A DNA stretch of 64,000 nt from Rheinheimera sp. SA_1 (GCF_001669775.1 NZ_LXWK01000022.1:1-64000); one strand, 5' to 3'; positions 1-7,429 are shown, counted from the first letter of the stretch. Numbers and translations: made by a program. Notes: generated by a model not told the origin, from the sequence alone.

Positions 1-56
1 TCAGCTTGTTTAAGGATTGCCATGATTTGGCTATCGGTGAATTTTGATGTTTTCAT
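1..56 (-). CDS. IS3-family transposase OrfA, N-terminal part (cut by window edge)
   Basis: Reading leftwards from an ATG at 56-54 the product begins MKTSKFTDSQIMAILKQA, the typical opening of OrfA proteins of the IS407-like branch of IS3 elements. OrfA carries the helix-turn-helix that binds the IS ends and is normally fused to the OrfB integrase by frameshifting. Only 18 residues are inside the window. A purine-rich AGGAG lies just upstream (GCAGGAGATTCACT before the ATG). The assignment rests on this short but characteristic N-terminus. Confidence 0.75.
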   Translation of the reverse strand, partial: MKTSKFTDSQIMAILKQA

Positions 57-128
57 AGTGAATCTCCTGCGTTTATGTTACGAGAAAATTCTACTTTTGA
101 CGTCAGTTAATTTGAGGGGGGATTACCT
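1..128 (-). mobile_element. End of an IS3-family insertion sequence
   Basis: The left edge holds the first codons of an IS3-type OrfA on the minus strand, followed outward by a non-coding stretch that finishes near a G/C-rich terminal motif (GAGGGGGGATTACC, about 114-127). This is likely the terminal inverted repeat; its exact end and any target duplication cannot be fixed because the other end is outside the window. The IS sits against the cassette array, a common place for such insertions. Confidence 0.6.
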
Positions 129-237
129 TTCACCAGTAACTTACCACTCGTTGCAATTTTTGCGCACCATAACTTGCACCCGAACGTACCAGCAATTACC
201 AAGGATAAGTCATGTGCTGCTTTGAGCGAGTTTCGGA

Positions 238-338
238 CTTTAACACGCCGTAGAAGGCGGAAACTGCTTAGCTATAATTTGCGACGAAGGAGCGTAAGCC
301 AAGCTTATTTCGTCCTCTTTTATGACAGCTTGTTAGCT
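238..338 (-). other. attC recombination site (integron cassette)
   Basis: Read on the minus strand it starts with R'' AGCTAAC (338-332), directly after the stop codon of the 344-766 gene, and ends with GGCGTGTTAAAG, whose GTTAAAG (244-238) fits the R' consensus GTTRRRY in six of seven positions. Between them GACGAA/TTCGTC and AGCT/AGCT arms allow the usual long imperfect hairpin. Orientation agrees with the other minus-strand cassettes. Confidence 0.6.
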
Positions 339-343
339 TTTAC

Positions 344-766
344 TTACTCGAAACCATGCTCACTCATTTTAATAACGGTGGTTGTTTTCTGGGTATTCCC
401 ATCAACTGTCGGTAATTTTGCAGTTATCTGATACTGGTTAGAAGATGAGTGCAGCACCCAAAAATCCTCATTCGGTATTTTACGTGTAGTGATAGCTCCA
501 TTGTGAAATTTAGAAAGTGCTTTAGCAAAACCACTTTGAATACCCTGATCAAAAGCACTTTGGATCAGATCGTTTATACTCTTATCAGCATTACCGCCAG
601 AGTCTATTGCAAGTTTGATTTTCCTAATTAAGTCTGTCATTTTTTCTGTTGGGGTTTCACCGACAGAAGATATTTCTGTTTCTTCTTGAAGAATACCAAT
701 CCATTTGTTCATAGACTCTGAGCGAGCTTCTGTTAATAATTGGTTTAACGACTTTTTAGATTGCAT
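344..766 (-). CDS. Cassette-borne hypothetical protein, 140 aa
   Basis: I do not recognise this family. The product is hydrophilic and mostly helical in appearance in its first 95 residues, with no signal peptide or membrane segment, and ends in a more beta-like stretch (residues about 100-135). The gene is bounded by attC-like palindromes at 238-338 and 801-888, so it is best read as the cargo of one integron cassette; such genes are very often unique. The ATG at 766 follows a weak purine-poor leader (AAGGTAGTTAAA). Expression would depend on a promoter further upstream in the array or inside the cassette. Confidence 0.7.
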   Translation of the reverse strand: MQSKKSLNQLLTEARSESMNKWIGILQEETEISSVGETPTEKMTDLIRKIKLAIDSGGNADKSINDLIQSAFDQGIQSGFAKALSKFHNGAITTRKIPNEDFWVLHSSSNQYQITAKLPTVDGNTQKTTTVIKMSEHGFE

Positions 767-800
767 TTTAACTACCTTGTTCGAGTAAGAGCTAACTCTC

Positions 801-888
801 AGCTAACGGGCAGTAATGCAGCGGCATAATCGCGAAGCGCTGCTGCTATACTATCCCAGTGTGGCGTGCAGCGGCACACGTGTTAAGC
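801..888 (-). other. attC recombination site (integron cassette)
   Basis: Minus-strand R'' is GCTTAAC (888-882), a perfect RYYYAAC, and the far end is GCCCGTTAGCT, with GTTAGCT (807-801) as R'. Two complementary blocks fold on themselves: GCAGCG/CGCTGC around 817-845 and GTGTG/CACAC around 859-880. The loop contains ATAATCGCGAAGCG (826-839), which also occurs in the attC at 26482-26573. It lies between two minus-strand cassette genes as expected. Confidence 0.7.
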
Positions 889-906
889 GTTTTGCTATAT
901 GCCATG

Positions 907-1461
907 CTAGTTTGAAAAAAAGGAGAATGTTTTAGTCCAATTTTCATACGTTATAGTCGAATACTCTATTGCTTGAGAATAGAAAAATACAATAATAAAG
1001 AAACTTATCACTGCTCCAAAGAACTTTTTTAGCCCCCCATCAAAAGAAGTATAGAACGCTATTCTTGTAAAAAACGAAGCAAGTGAAATTCCGCATAGTG
1101 TAAAAAACCATAGTTCAGATTCGAAATAGACAATAGCAGAGCCGAAAACGAAGGCGAAAAAGGTTCGGACTAATGAAATCAATAACTTGTCCTTTAGAGA
1201 GTCTAAGAACGGCAGGTCGATGTTGCCAAATAATAGCGGTGTTAAGATTATCGATGTGCCAAAAGCAAGTAATGCATTAAAAACCGGGTCGTCCGAGGGA
1301 ACTCCCGCCGGATACATAAGAAGGGGAAACAAACAGATTAGTGTGAGCGGAAGAATAATCCACCATTTACCAGGTTTGAAAACGTTTCTTGGATCTGCAC
1401 TTAATACCCACAAAAAGTAGTAGATACTTGAAGGTAGGACAAAAAGTATTAATAACCCCAT
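907..1461 (-). CDS. Cassette-borne integral membrane protein, 184 aa
   Basis: Function unknown. The sequence is strongly hydrophobic, with about five predicted membrane spans (roughly residues 1-20, 33-52, 63-80, 95-130 split in two, and 148-170), separated by short polar loops, and a polar tail. The stop codon lies just before the attC at 801-888. Upstream the motif GTTATATGCC (minus strand, about 1486-1477) resembles a cassette R' end, so the gene probably constitutes one cassette. AAAGGAGGCTGCG upstream of the ATG is a strong ribosome-binding site, so it may be expressed independently. No homologue recognised. Confidence 0.7.
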   Translation of the reverse strand: MGLLILFVLPSSIYYFLWVLSADPRNVFKPGKWWIILPLTLICLFPLLMYPAGVPSDDPVFNALLAFGTSIILTPLLFGNIDLPFLDSLKDKLLISLVRTFFAFVFGSAIVYFESELWFFTLCGISLASFFTRIAFYTSFDGGLKKFFGAVISFFIIVFFYSQAIEYSTITYENWTKTFSFFSN

Positions 1462-1797
1462 TCGCAGCCTCCTTTGGCATATAACAACTTATTATTCACA
1501 TCATGAAGGTATAATCATACTGAGGGATCGCCACAAATTTCGCAGGAATATCATAACCTTATTTTCCTGACATTTTTCCAGTCCTAATATGCCGCCCATG
1601 CTAGGATTTGCCTGATGGCTGCGTGAATTTCCTTTGCTGTAATGTTCACTCTGGCCAGCCTGTGTTGCTACGGGGTCAAGTCTTGACTTTTGCCCTATTG
1701 AGCCATTCAACTAAAGGCAAAAAGCAAGACTTGCCCCCGCATCTACTTAATAAAATTTTAAATGTCACTTCAATACGCCATCATAATCGGATTCAAT
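1462..1797. other. Intergenic stretch with degraded material
   Basis: About 335 bases without a credible gene. It contains the possible cassette R' end GTTATATGCC (near 1480, minus strand) and the 67-bp hairpin described at 1672-1738. On the minus strand a short frame ending near 1497 reads YDIPAKFVAIPQYDYTFMM before a stop; this may be the tail of a lost cassette gene but is too short to call. Confidence 0.4.
1672..1738. repeat. Long hairpin of the GGGGTCAAGTCTTG type (REP/RAYT-like)
   Basis: The left arm GGGGTCAAGTCTTGACTTTT (1672-1691, continuing GCC) pairs with the right arm ending CAAGACTTGCCCCC (1725-1738) with only two or three mismatches over 23 bp, around a 21-nt loop. Hairpins with this head sequence often lie next to REP-associated tyrosine transposase genes in marine gammaproteobacteria; that is from memory of the family. 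No transposase is present here, so this looks like a non-autonomous copy. Confidence 0.55.
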
Positions 1798-3270
1798 CTA
1801 CTTTTCAGGTTTGAGGAGTTTTTGCAATCCGTCAGGTGCAGATAGTAGTTTGTCCAATGCTTCGTGAATGGGCGATTTGTCGCCATGCTTCGTTTCAAGT
1901 GTTGTTGAAGCGTTGAAAGCTATAGCATCAATAGCTGACCTCAAAAGGTGCCGCATGAGGATGTTATCCTGTTCACCAAGCTGTTCAATTTGCGTTTTAT
2001 AACTCTGGAAGGACTTGGCTAAAGCCTCTTTATGTGCATATTCCTGCTGAAGCCTCTGTGCTTCACTTCGTCTTTTCGATGCAAAAAATGCAAGCCAGAT
2101 TACGGGTAAAGCAACTGGCAATTTATAAGCAAAATTGCTCCATAAATTTGTAAGATCTCGCAAATCAACCCAATCAACACCAAACCAATATATGCGGTTC
2201 GTTATGGAAATAAATGAAATGAAGAGAAGTCCAAAAATCGATGCATAAAAAATGCGCGTATTATCAGAAATAGTTTTGTCGAAACTTAGTTTCATCTCGG
2301 AATATGCTGTGGTTAAACCTGCGCTTGTCGCGCCTGGGAGCAGAGTTTCAATCTCATCGTTTAAAGCTTTGTACCTAAGTTCTTGCTCATTTTTAAATTT
2401 CTCTAAATCTGTGCGTCGTTTTTGCAATTCGTCTTGAAGTCCGCCAACTAACACACCGTCTCCATCAGCAGACAGCTTTCCGAAAATTGAGTCATAGAAC
2501 ACTTTTAGTTCTGCCAAGTTTGTTTCAGCGTTTTCTAGTAACGCAGCTAATTGTGATGTGTTATCAGTAGCTTCAGTCAATGCACTCTGAATTTGTGTAC
2601 TAATCGCTTCACCACGGCTATCGTCCGTAAAAAGCTCATCATGATATTCGTTAATTTCTGCGTAAACTTTGTTCGCATTTACTTCTAGATTACGGATTCG
2701 TTTTTGCAGCGAATCAACGTCAGTGTCTAAAAGTAACTCTCTGTGAAATGCTGAGATTTCGCCTTTTAACAAATTTATTTTTTCATTCGCGTTTTCAGCT
2801 TGCTGACTAAAATCGGCTAACTGTGTAAGAGTTTTATTCGCAAGATCGTGGAATTTTACCAATTGGTTATTCACAGTTCTTGCATATGCTGAAAAAGACC
2901 GGCTGGCTGCTTTTTCAGTAGCTGAACCTCTACCTAACACTGGGAGCAGTAGAGCTAAAACTTGGTCTAAATAAGTATTTGCACTATGAATCGAAGAGAT
3001 TGAACTTCCGGCTATGTACTGTTTTACATATGCAGCAATATTTGCAAATTGGTCAGTCAGGTTAGCAAAATAATTCAGCGGTATAAGTTCTGGGTCAATT
3101 TGGCTTATGGACTCTTCGATATACTTTAACGCTTTTTTCAAATGTGCAATGTCAGTAATATCTTCAGGCAATGCTGTTTGGTGTGGTTCTAGCTCATCCG
3201 CGGCTGACAGGGAACTGTTTAATTGATCTTTAAAAGCATGCTGTTCAAAATTTCGGCTCCAACGACTCAT
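1798..3270 (-). CDS. Coiled-coil membrane protein, 490 aa, function unknown
   Basis: Large hydrophilic N-terminal half (residues about 1-330) dominated by long helices with heptad-like spacing, which suggests a coiled coil. Two membrane segments follow (about 338-358, FYASIFGLLFISFI, and 385-405, KLPVALPVIWLAFF), then a C-terminal charged helical region. The stretch LLPGATSAGL just before the first span is a feature I have seen in similarly built uncharacterised bacterial proteins. The layout would suit a membrane-anchored sensor or effector, but no enzymatic motif is visible. A clear TTAAGGAAAATT leader precedes the ATG. No neighbouring attC was found on either side, so it may be an independent insertion within the accessory region. 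Function is not assigned. Confidence 0.7.
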   Translation of the reverse strand: MSRWSRNFEQHAFKDQLNSSLSAADELEPHQTALPEDITDIAHLKKALKYIEESISQIDPELIPLNYFANLTDQFANIAAYVKQYIAGSSISSIHSANTYLDQVLALLLPVLGRGSATEKAASRSFSAYARTVNNQLVKFHDLANKTLTQLADFSQQAENANEKINLLKGEISAFHRELLLDTDVDSLQKRIRNLEVNANKVYAEINEYHDELFTDDSRGEAISTQIQSALTEATDNTSQLAALLENAETNLAELKVFYDSIFGKLSADGDGVLVGGLQDELQKRRTDLEKFKNEQELRYKALNDEIETLLPGATSAGLTTAYSEMKLSFDKTISDNTRIFYASIFGLLFISFISITNRIYWFGVDWVDLRDLTNLWSNFAYKLPVALPVIWLAFFASKRRSEAQRLQQEYAHKEALAKSFQSYKTQIEQLGEQDNILMRHLLRSAIDAIAFNASTTLETKHGDKSPIHEALDKLLSAPDGLQKLLKPEK

Positions 3271-3711
3271 AATTTTCCTTAATATTTCACCTTGTTTAAT
3301 GAACCATGCGACAAAGACTAACTTGCCATTGTTAATTCCGTTCTGTTTACTCGAATGCTGGTAGCGTTAATCTAGCAAAAATATTTTTTAGATATGGCAA
3401 TTCGCGCTCATCACTCACTGTTAAATATTATTACCAAAATTATTGTATAAGAATTGGTGACACATTCAAACTAGGCAAACAATACCTTTTAGGAACTTGG
3501 GTAGTCCTAAACTCCGCTTTCAGTGAAAAGCAGCAATTTAATCGACTTGCAGTGAATTTCCGCTTCTGGCACTCTGCTACCTTTGGGTTAGTGGTAAGGT
3601 GGTTGCAACTACTGGTCGGGTCCTCTGCAACAAGTGGTAAGGAGCGATTGCAATTGGGTGGTAAATTAAATGCCATTTATCAATGAAGCTAATAACAAAT
3701 ACGACGGCTCC
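3271..3711. other. Intergenic region carrying a dispersed repeat
   Basis: About 440 bases with no convincing gene. The only long frame here (3440-3676, minus) has unusual composition and overlaps the dispersed repeat at 3553-3673. An AT-rich tract (3375-3450) upstream of the coiled-coil gene could hold its promoter. Confidence 0.45.
3553..3673 (+). repeat. Dispersed ~120-bp repeat, copy A
   Basis: Begins TGAATTTCCGCTTCTGGCAC and ends in a block containing GTGGTAAGGAGCGATTGCAA and TTAAATGC. A related copy with the same beginning and end lies at 34160-34272. The core TCCGCTTCTGGCAC also occurs inverted near 24334-24347. No coding capacity or flanking transposase is seen, so it may be a small non-autonomous element or a conserved structured sequence. 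Confidence 0.5.
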
Positions 3712-4302
3712 CTACCGCTTCAGCAGGCTCTCAAATAGTGCCTGTAGCTTAATGTGCCCCAGACTATTCATCAGCGCCACGTTGCGTACTGGAACTTGAT
3801 CGACATCAGGATAGGCCGCAATAGCCCGCTCCAGACTCGCCTCCCGAATAATATGCAACAAGGGGTAGGGAGAGCGATTGGTATAATTCTCTGCATCGTC
3901 CGGATTGGTGCCGCCAAACTGGTAGTCTGGATGGAAACTGGCGATTTGATAGATACCTTCCAGTCCCATTTCCACCAGGAGTCTATCGGCATCACTCAAA
4001 AACTGATTGTAGGCATAAAAGTCCTGCAATACATGGGCGTGGATCAACAGCGTCGTTTCCACTGAAGGATCACTGTTGAGCAATTCCAACTCCTCTTGCA
4101 GCGACACCAACAATTGCTCTTCTGTAATCGCCGCTGTGGTCGCAAAGCGCACCCGATTGTGCAGCATCTCATACTTGGCAAATGGGCAAAGATTCATGTC
4201 CACGACAAAAGTGTTAACCCACTGCCGTACCGATAGCACAGTTTCTTCGTCATTTCGAAGTTCAATTGATGGTGATGCTTTTTTCATTTTGCTCTCATTC
4301 AC
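3712..4302 (-). CDS. DUF1415 family protein
   Basis: The product matches the DUF1415 family along its whole length: WVNTFVVDMNLCPFAK near residue 30, ETTLLIHAHVLQDF near 80, and the signature ASFHPDYQFGGTNPDDAENY followed by TNRSPYPLLHIIREAS near 120-155. The family is common in proteobacteria and its biochemical role is unknown; conserved Cys, His and Asp residues hint at a metal-binding or hydrolytic site, which is inference. The longest frame starts at a GTG (4302); the ATG at 4287 (MKKASPS) with GAGAG just upstream is an equally good start. It is not flanked by recognisable attC sites and looks like a chromosomal gene between two parts of the cassette array. Confidence 0.85.
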   Translation of the reverse strand: MNESKMKKASPSIELRNDEETVLSVRQWVNTFVVDMNLCPFAKYEMLHNRVRFATTAAITEEQLLVSLQEELELLNSDPSVETTLLIHAHVLQDFYAYNQFLSDADRLLVEMGLEGIYQIASFHPDYQFGGTNPDDAENYTNRSPYPLLHIIREASLERAIAAYPDVDQVPVRNVALMNSLGHIKLQALFESLLKR

Positions 4303-4339
4303 ACTTCAGCAGGTTTCTGCGAGTTCTTGACCGGAAATA

Positions 4340-4549
4340 TATACCCAAACAACTTGAAGATGCGGATTTCAGCGGGAGATAAAAGAACTTGAGGCAAGGC
4401 AGCGTTTGGAAGCTTTGGTTGTTCCAAAGCGACAAGCGCTAACGCGGCATCAAGGGCTTTTAGCCCCGTCCGGAGGAAGCTGCGGTACTGTGCGGTCTTC
4501 GCTTGTGCGACGCAGCTCTGGAAACGCATCTTCAGGTTGCTTGGGTATA
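4340..4549. mobile_element. MITE-like element, 210 bp, with 25-bp terminal inverted repeats
   Basis: The ends are TATACCCAAACAACTTGAAG (4340-4359, continuing ATGCG) and, reverse-complemented from 4549, TATACCCAAGCAACCTGAAG (continuing ATGCG): 25 bp with two differences. The interior is GC-rich, holds no transposase, and has only incidental frames. It lies across the 3' end of the 4450-4893 gene. Removing it would restore a plausible shorter reading frame, so it is a later insertion. A short TA-rich target duplication is possible but not certain. Confidence 0.75.
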
Positions 4550-4893
4550 AAATGCATCAGGGATCCCAGCAGGAAACTGCATGCCAGAACAACTGGTACT
4601 GCAGCATACGCAAGGATATAGATGAGACCACCGGCTCCCTGGGATCTGGCTGGAGCACAAGGCTCGATGGCGATTATATAATGAATGGGTGTCCAGAGTA
4701 TGCAAACAAACAGAGTCGTCAAAGGGAAACGCGAGAAGGCCATAAGGATGCCAAACACCAGCACAAGAAACGAGGTTATTGGCTCGGGATAACTCGCAGC
4801 ACAATGCCCCACCCATCGGGGAAGCGTAATCGCGGACAATATGCATCCGATAAGGGATACGATCGCAATGATTTTTCCGGTACGTCTATACAT
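4450..4893 (-). CDS. Cassette-borne membrane protein with C-terminus replaced by a MITE
   Basis: Roughly the first 115 residues form a small membrane protein with about four spans (residues 8-25, 35-55, 58-75, 90-115) and no recognised family. From residue 116 onward the frame runs into the 210-bp inverted-repeat element, which supplies a new tail beginning IPKQPEDAFPELRRTSEDRT and the stop codon. Joining the flanks of the element would give a different short end and a stop near the DUF1415 start. The ATG lies directly after the attC R' end at 4894, as in typical cassettes. Whether the chimeric protein is still functional is unknown. Confidence 0.65.
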   Translation of the reverse strand: MYRRTGKIIAIVSLIGCILSAITLPRWVGHCAASYPEPITSFLVLVFGILMAFSRFPLTTLFVCILWTPIHYIIAIEPCAPARSQGAGGLIYILAYAAVPVVLACSFLLGSLMHFIPKQPEDAFPELRRTSEDRTVPQLPPDGAKSP

Positions 4894-4957
4894 GCGTAAA
4901 CGCCTACCGTTTTAATCAGCCGACGTGTTAGCGGTCGACTGTATTGAATTGTTAGGT
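4894..4957 (-). other. attC recombination site (integron cassette)
   Basis: Minus-strand R'' is ACCTAAC (4957-4951) followed by AATTCAATACAGTC, and the far end is GTAGGCGTTTACGC, the usual GGCGTT-type end. The last residues and stop of the serine hydrolase gene are encoded inside it. R' (GTTTACG) deviates from the consensus, so the site may be partly decayed. Confidence 0.6.
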
Positions 4958-6066
4958 AATTCTGCACCATCGCCAAGCAGTTTTGGCAAAATGTGATTCC
5001 TACTTAACCTATGGTGCGTTGCATTTTTATATTTATCATCATGTGCATTTAACAGCAGAACGATCAAAAGATCTCTATTTGGGACAAACTGGATCAGAGC
5101 GGTATAGCCGTAGTCAGTGCTGCCACCCATCTGAACAATAGACTCACCATTTACATTTATCTGTGCAAGGCTACCAAGTAACCATCGCTCGTTTGCTTCA
5201 ATCAAAATAGAATTCGGCGTCCCAGCAGGAAATATCGTTCCATGCTTAAGTGCCGCGGACCAAGTAGCTAAATCATCAATTGAAGTCACCATACCCCCAG
5301 CTCCAATAAGTGCCCAAGTTAAGCCTTTTTCAAAGGTAGTTTTACCTGGAGCATTTCCCCCATATCCACGAGCCATGTTTTGGGTTGATAATCGTGAGTC
5401 ATGGTAGAAACCGGTATTATTCAAATTTAACGGAGTGAGTAAATGATCCTGAATGTAGTCCTGAAATGGCTGACCGCTTGTTTTCTCAACAATTGCAGCC
5501 AAAAGGGTATAGGCTGCGTTTGAATAAGCAATTTTCTCACCCGGTTTGGCAATTAACGGCATCGCTAAAATTCGGCTTTCTGCTTGAGCTTTATCCATCA
5601 ACTCAAAGTCAGAATCATTATGAAAATTATCCAATCCGCTTGAATGTCCCAACAACTGCTTGATTGTTATAGACTGCGACTCCATTGGGGCTGCCGGGTA
5701 AAAATTGCCAATAGTGTCAGAAAGTTGCAACCTTTTCTTTTGAACAAGTTGAAGCACCGCCGCTGCTGTAAACGTTTTGGCAATAGATCCCATATCAGAG
5801 ATAGTGGCGACACTATTGTTTACAGAGCCTTTTCTGTCAGCGTAACCATAAGCGCTCTTGAATAAAACAGTATTACCCTCGGCAACCAGTACCAGCCCAT
5901 CAAAAGTGCCTGCCAGATGCTCACGTTGGAGTTCATCAGCCAGCGTTGAGATCATTTTATTATCGGTCGCTATTAACGGTGTAACAGTTCTACACTCAGG
6001 AGCACTGCTACATCCAGAAAGCGCTGTAACAATTAAAATAGTGATCATCCGGTACATGGTATTCAT
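4912..6066 (-). CDS. Serine hydrolase of the beta-lactamase/D-alanyl-D-alanine carboxypeptidase (class C) fold, lipoprotein
   Basis: The N-terminus has a lipoprotein signal (TILIVTALSGC, lipobox LSGC), so the enzyme is expected at a membrane facing the periplasm. The class C-type active site is visible: SIAK near residue 93 (SxxK nucleophile) and YSNAAY near 180 (YxN). The conserved GLDNFH segment after LLGHSS follows family patterns. Proteins of this fold include esterases, peptidases and AmpC enzymes; sequence alone does not show a beta-lactamase activity. It is large for an integron cassette but sits between attC-like sites at 4894-4957 and 6072-6161. Its final ~13 residues (NNSIQSTANTSAD) are encoded by the attC. 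Confidence 0.85.
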   Translation of the reverse strand: MNTMYRMITILIVTALSGCSSAPECRTVTPLIATDNKMISTLADELQREHLAGTFDGLVLVAEGNTVLFKSAYGYADRKGSVNNSVATISDMGSIAKTFTAAAVLQLVQKKRLQLSDTIGNFYPAAPMESQSITIKQLLGHSSGLDNFHNDSDFELMDKAQAESRILAMPLIAKPGEKIAYSNAAYTLLAAIVEKTSGQPFQDYIQDHLLTPLNLNNTGFYHDSRLSTQNMARGYGGNAPGKTTFEKGLTWALIGAGGMVTSIDDLATWSAALKHGTIFPAGTPNSILIEANERWLLGSLAQINVNGESIVQMGGSTDYGYTALIQFVPNRDLLIVLLLNAHDDKYKNATHHRLSRNHILPKLLGDGAELPNNSIQSTANTSAD

Positions 6067-6071
6067 AAGTT

Positions 6072-6161
6072 ACCCTACGCCTTAATTTAGCGCGCAAAGC
6101 CGAGCAGCGGCTTATTTTCGCAGCCAGCATTTTTGCTAGCGATAAAATATTTTTGTTATGT
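6072..6161 (-). other. Probable degenerate attC site
   Basis: Lies between two minus-strand cassette genes. Minus-strand ACATAAC (6161-6155) could be R'', followed by AAAAAT; internal complementary blocks (GCTAGC, GCCGCTGC/GCAGCGGC, GCGCGC) allow extensive folding; the far end reads AAGGCGTAGGGT, in which the GTT of R' is lost. Assigned mostly from position and palindromy. Confidence 0.45.
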
Positions 6162-6163
6162 TT

Positions 6164-6385
6164 TCATACTTTAGTGCGAACATGATGTATGACATCCAAT
6201 TGAATATTATTCAGAATATCCTTTGCATTAGAAGATTCTAAGTCGAGTTCACACCAGCCATCAGTACCCATAAAGTCAACTTTCTCATACTTAATTTGAT
6301 CAGATCCTTCAGAGGACATTACAACCCCAGTTAATCTGAAAATTCCGCAACTAGTGTGTATTCGGCTGATTGAGAATTTCTTCAT
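6164..6385 (-). CDS. Cassette-borne hypothetical protein, 73 aa
   Basis: Small soluble protein without a signal peptide, a membrane span or any family I recognise. It has two cysteines (in TSCGIF and GWCELD) and acidic patches. Its boundaries with two attC-like palindromes (6072-6161 after the stop and 6398-6455 before the start) mark it as the single gene of a short cassette of about 320 bp. The ATG at 6385 follows TGGTCAAAAC without a clear ribosome-binding site. Confidence 0.6.
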   Translation of the reverse strand: MKKFSISRIHTSCGIFRLTGVVMSSEGSDQIKYEKVDFMGTDGWCELDLESSNAKDILNNIQLDVIHHVRTKV

Positions 6386-6397
6386 GTTTTGACCAGT

Positions 6398-6455
6398 ACA
6401 TGACGCTTAAAGCAGCCGCGCGCTGTTAAGCGTCGGCTGCCTTTGCTTGTTAGCG
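6398..6455 (-). other. attC recombination site (integron cassette)
   Basis: Minus strand: R'' CGCTAAC (6455-6449), then the complementary arms AAAGGCAGCCG and CGGCTGCTTT around a small loop, then AAGCGTCATGT. R' has GTCATGT in place of GTTRRRY (one change in the GTT). The 58-bp length and strong central stem are typical of short attC sites. The preceding gene ends inside it. Confidence 0.65.
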
Positions 6456-7012
6456 ACTATATACATTTGATAAGCAGCAACGCCGTACCACACCAAAGTA
6501 ATTGCCACCCAAACTCTTTGAGTTATGCCTTTATATTCAACAGGCATAAAACCGTAGTTAAAGAACCAGAAAAACACTAGATGGACCAATGTAACTAAAA
6601 TGGAAAAGTCTTGAAATTTCTTTGATGTATAGAAGTCTCGCATTTCTAGTGCGAACACCACAGGTACAACTATTAAGATGTTTGTTAACCCGTAAATATC
6701 ATGCAAGGGGCTATGAAGGATAAAGATCCCAGCAAAGATCCATGTCATTCCGAATGAAAACATTGTTACAAAAGTGAACTTTGCCTTTGCAGTTGAAAAG
6801 CACACGAAAGCAAACAAGCACATGGACAGACCTATTAAAATGTCAGCCAATCGATGAGAGTATGCAAAAAATTCTGCTTCCAGCGCTAACTCACTAATAC
6901 GTTGAGATGTAACACTATAGCCAGACACAAATAACCCAATGAATATATTGTAAAAAGCGAATACTGGAATGAGCATCGCTTGCTTTAACGCTAACAAATT
7001 ATTTTTGCTCAA
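6407..7012 (-). CDS. DUF998-like integral membrane protein (cassette gene)
   Basis: About six hydrophobic spans (near residues 10-30, 48-65, 75-95, 100-118, 130-150, 160-185). The first loop reads SGYSVTSQRISELA, similar to the conserved YSxxSQxISELA region of DUF998 proteins, whose function is unknown. The start is a TTG at 7012, immediately downstream of R' GTTGAGC, and overlaps it. The last residues (about TLNSARLL) are translated from the attC at 6398-6455, a frequent outcome when a cassette gene runs into its recombination site. Confidence 0.7.
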   Translation of the reverse strand: MSKNNLLALKQAMLIPVFAFYNIFIGLFVSGYSVTSQRISELALEAEFFAYSHRLADILIGLSMCLFAFVCFSTAKAKFTFVTMFSFGMTWIFAGIFILHSPLHDIYGLTNILIVVPVVFALEMRDFYTSKKFQDFSILVTLVHLVFFWFFNYGFMPVEYKGITQRVWVAITLVWYGVAAYQMYIVANKQRQPTLNSARLL

Positions 7013-7052
7013 CGGTTACTCCGAGCTTTCAAAGGTCGCGGCTTGTTAGGGC
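7007..7052 (-). other. Short attC recombination site
   Basis: Minus strand: GCCCTAAC (7052-7045), then AAGCCGCGACC, and at the end R' GTTGAGC (7013-7007), a perfect GTTRRRY. It is only about 46 bp long, with weaker internal pairing than its neighbours. The stop codon of the 7046-7414 gene overlaps R'' and the next gene starts on R'. Confidence 0.65.
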
Positions 7053-7414
7053 TGTATAGTAAAACACCACTTGTCCCTATTTGCATAAAACACCCAGTTT
7101 AGTTGTTTAGAAACCACGTAAACAAACAGAATGTCTGTAGTTTCCTGGAATTTTTTAAAATTAGGCCAATTTAAAACGAACGACTCTTCTAAACGCTTTT
7201 GGGCATTTGTTGATTTATAAATCCGTATAAACGTTTCAAAGGCAAAAACCTCTTGCCCGATGAGTCGCCCAAGGCATCGATTAAACTCATCCTCAGTGAT
7301 CCAGCCATGATCAACAGAAATATTTGAATCTACTACTGTCCAGTCAGGACAGGTTGGCAGCAAGTCTAAATCTTGTTCAGTGTTAACAATCTGCGTTAAA
7401 CAAGAAAAATCCAT
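7046..7414 (-). CDS. Cassette-borne hypothetical protein, 122 aa
   Basis: Soluble, aromatic-rich protein with no recognised domain. Features include LLPTCPDWTVVDS near residue 20 and a Trp-rich C-terminal half (KQLNWVFYANRDKWCF). The stop codon overlaps R'' of the attC at 7007-7052, and the ATG lies about 16 bases after the attC at 7430-7509, so the gene fills its cassette with almost no spacer. No ribosome-binding site stands out; AGGCAAACGG precedes the ATG. Function unknown. Confidence 0.65.
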   Translation of the reverse strand: MDFSCLTQIVNTEQDLDLLPTCPDWTVVDSNISVDHGWITEDEFNRCLGRLIGQEVFAFETFIRIYKSTNAQKRLEESFVLNWPNFKKFQETTDILFVYVVSKQLNWVFYANRDKWCFTIQP

Positions 7415-7429
7415 CCGTTTGCCTCGTAA

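Noticed and set aside
1501-1710. Possible RAYT transposase remnant next to the 1672-1738 hairpin
   Set aside because: The frame does not contain the HUH or catalytic Tyr motifs, and its residues look like chance translation.
3440-3676. Minus-strand frame of 78 codons between the coiled-coil and DUF1415 genes
   Set aside because: It overlaps the dispersed repeat at 3553-3673, has low-complexity Cys/Ser/Pro composition, no ribosome-binding site and no recognisable domain.
4299-4529. 76-codon minus-strand frame inside the inverted-repeat element
   Set aside because: It is the element read through its own terminal repeats; it starts inside one end and leaves through the other, so it is not a transposase or an independent gene.
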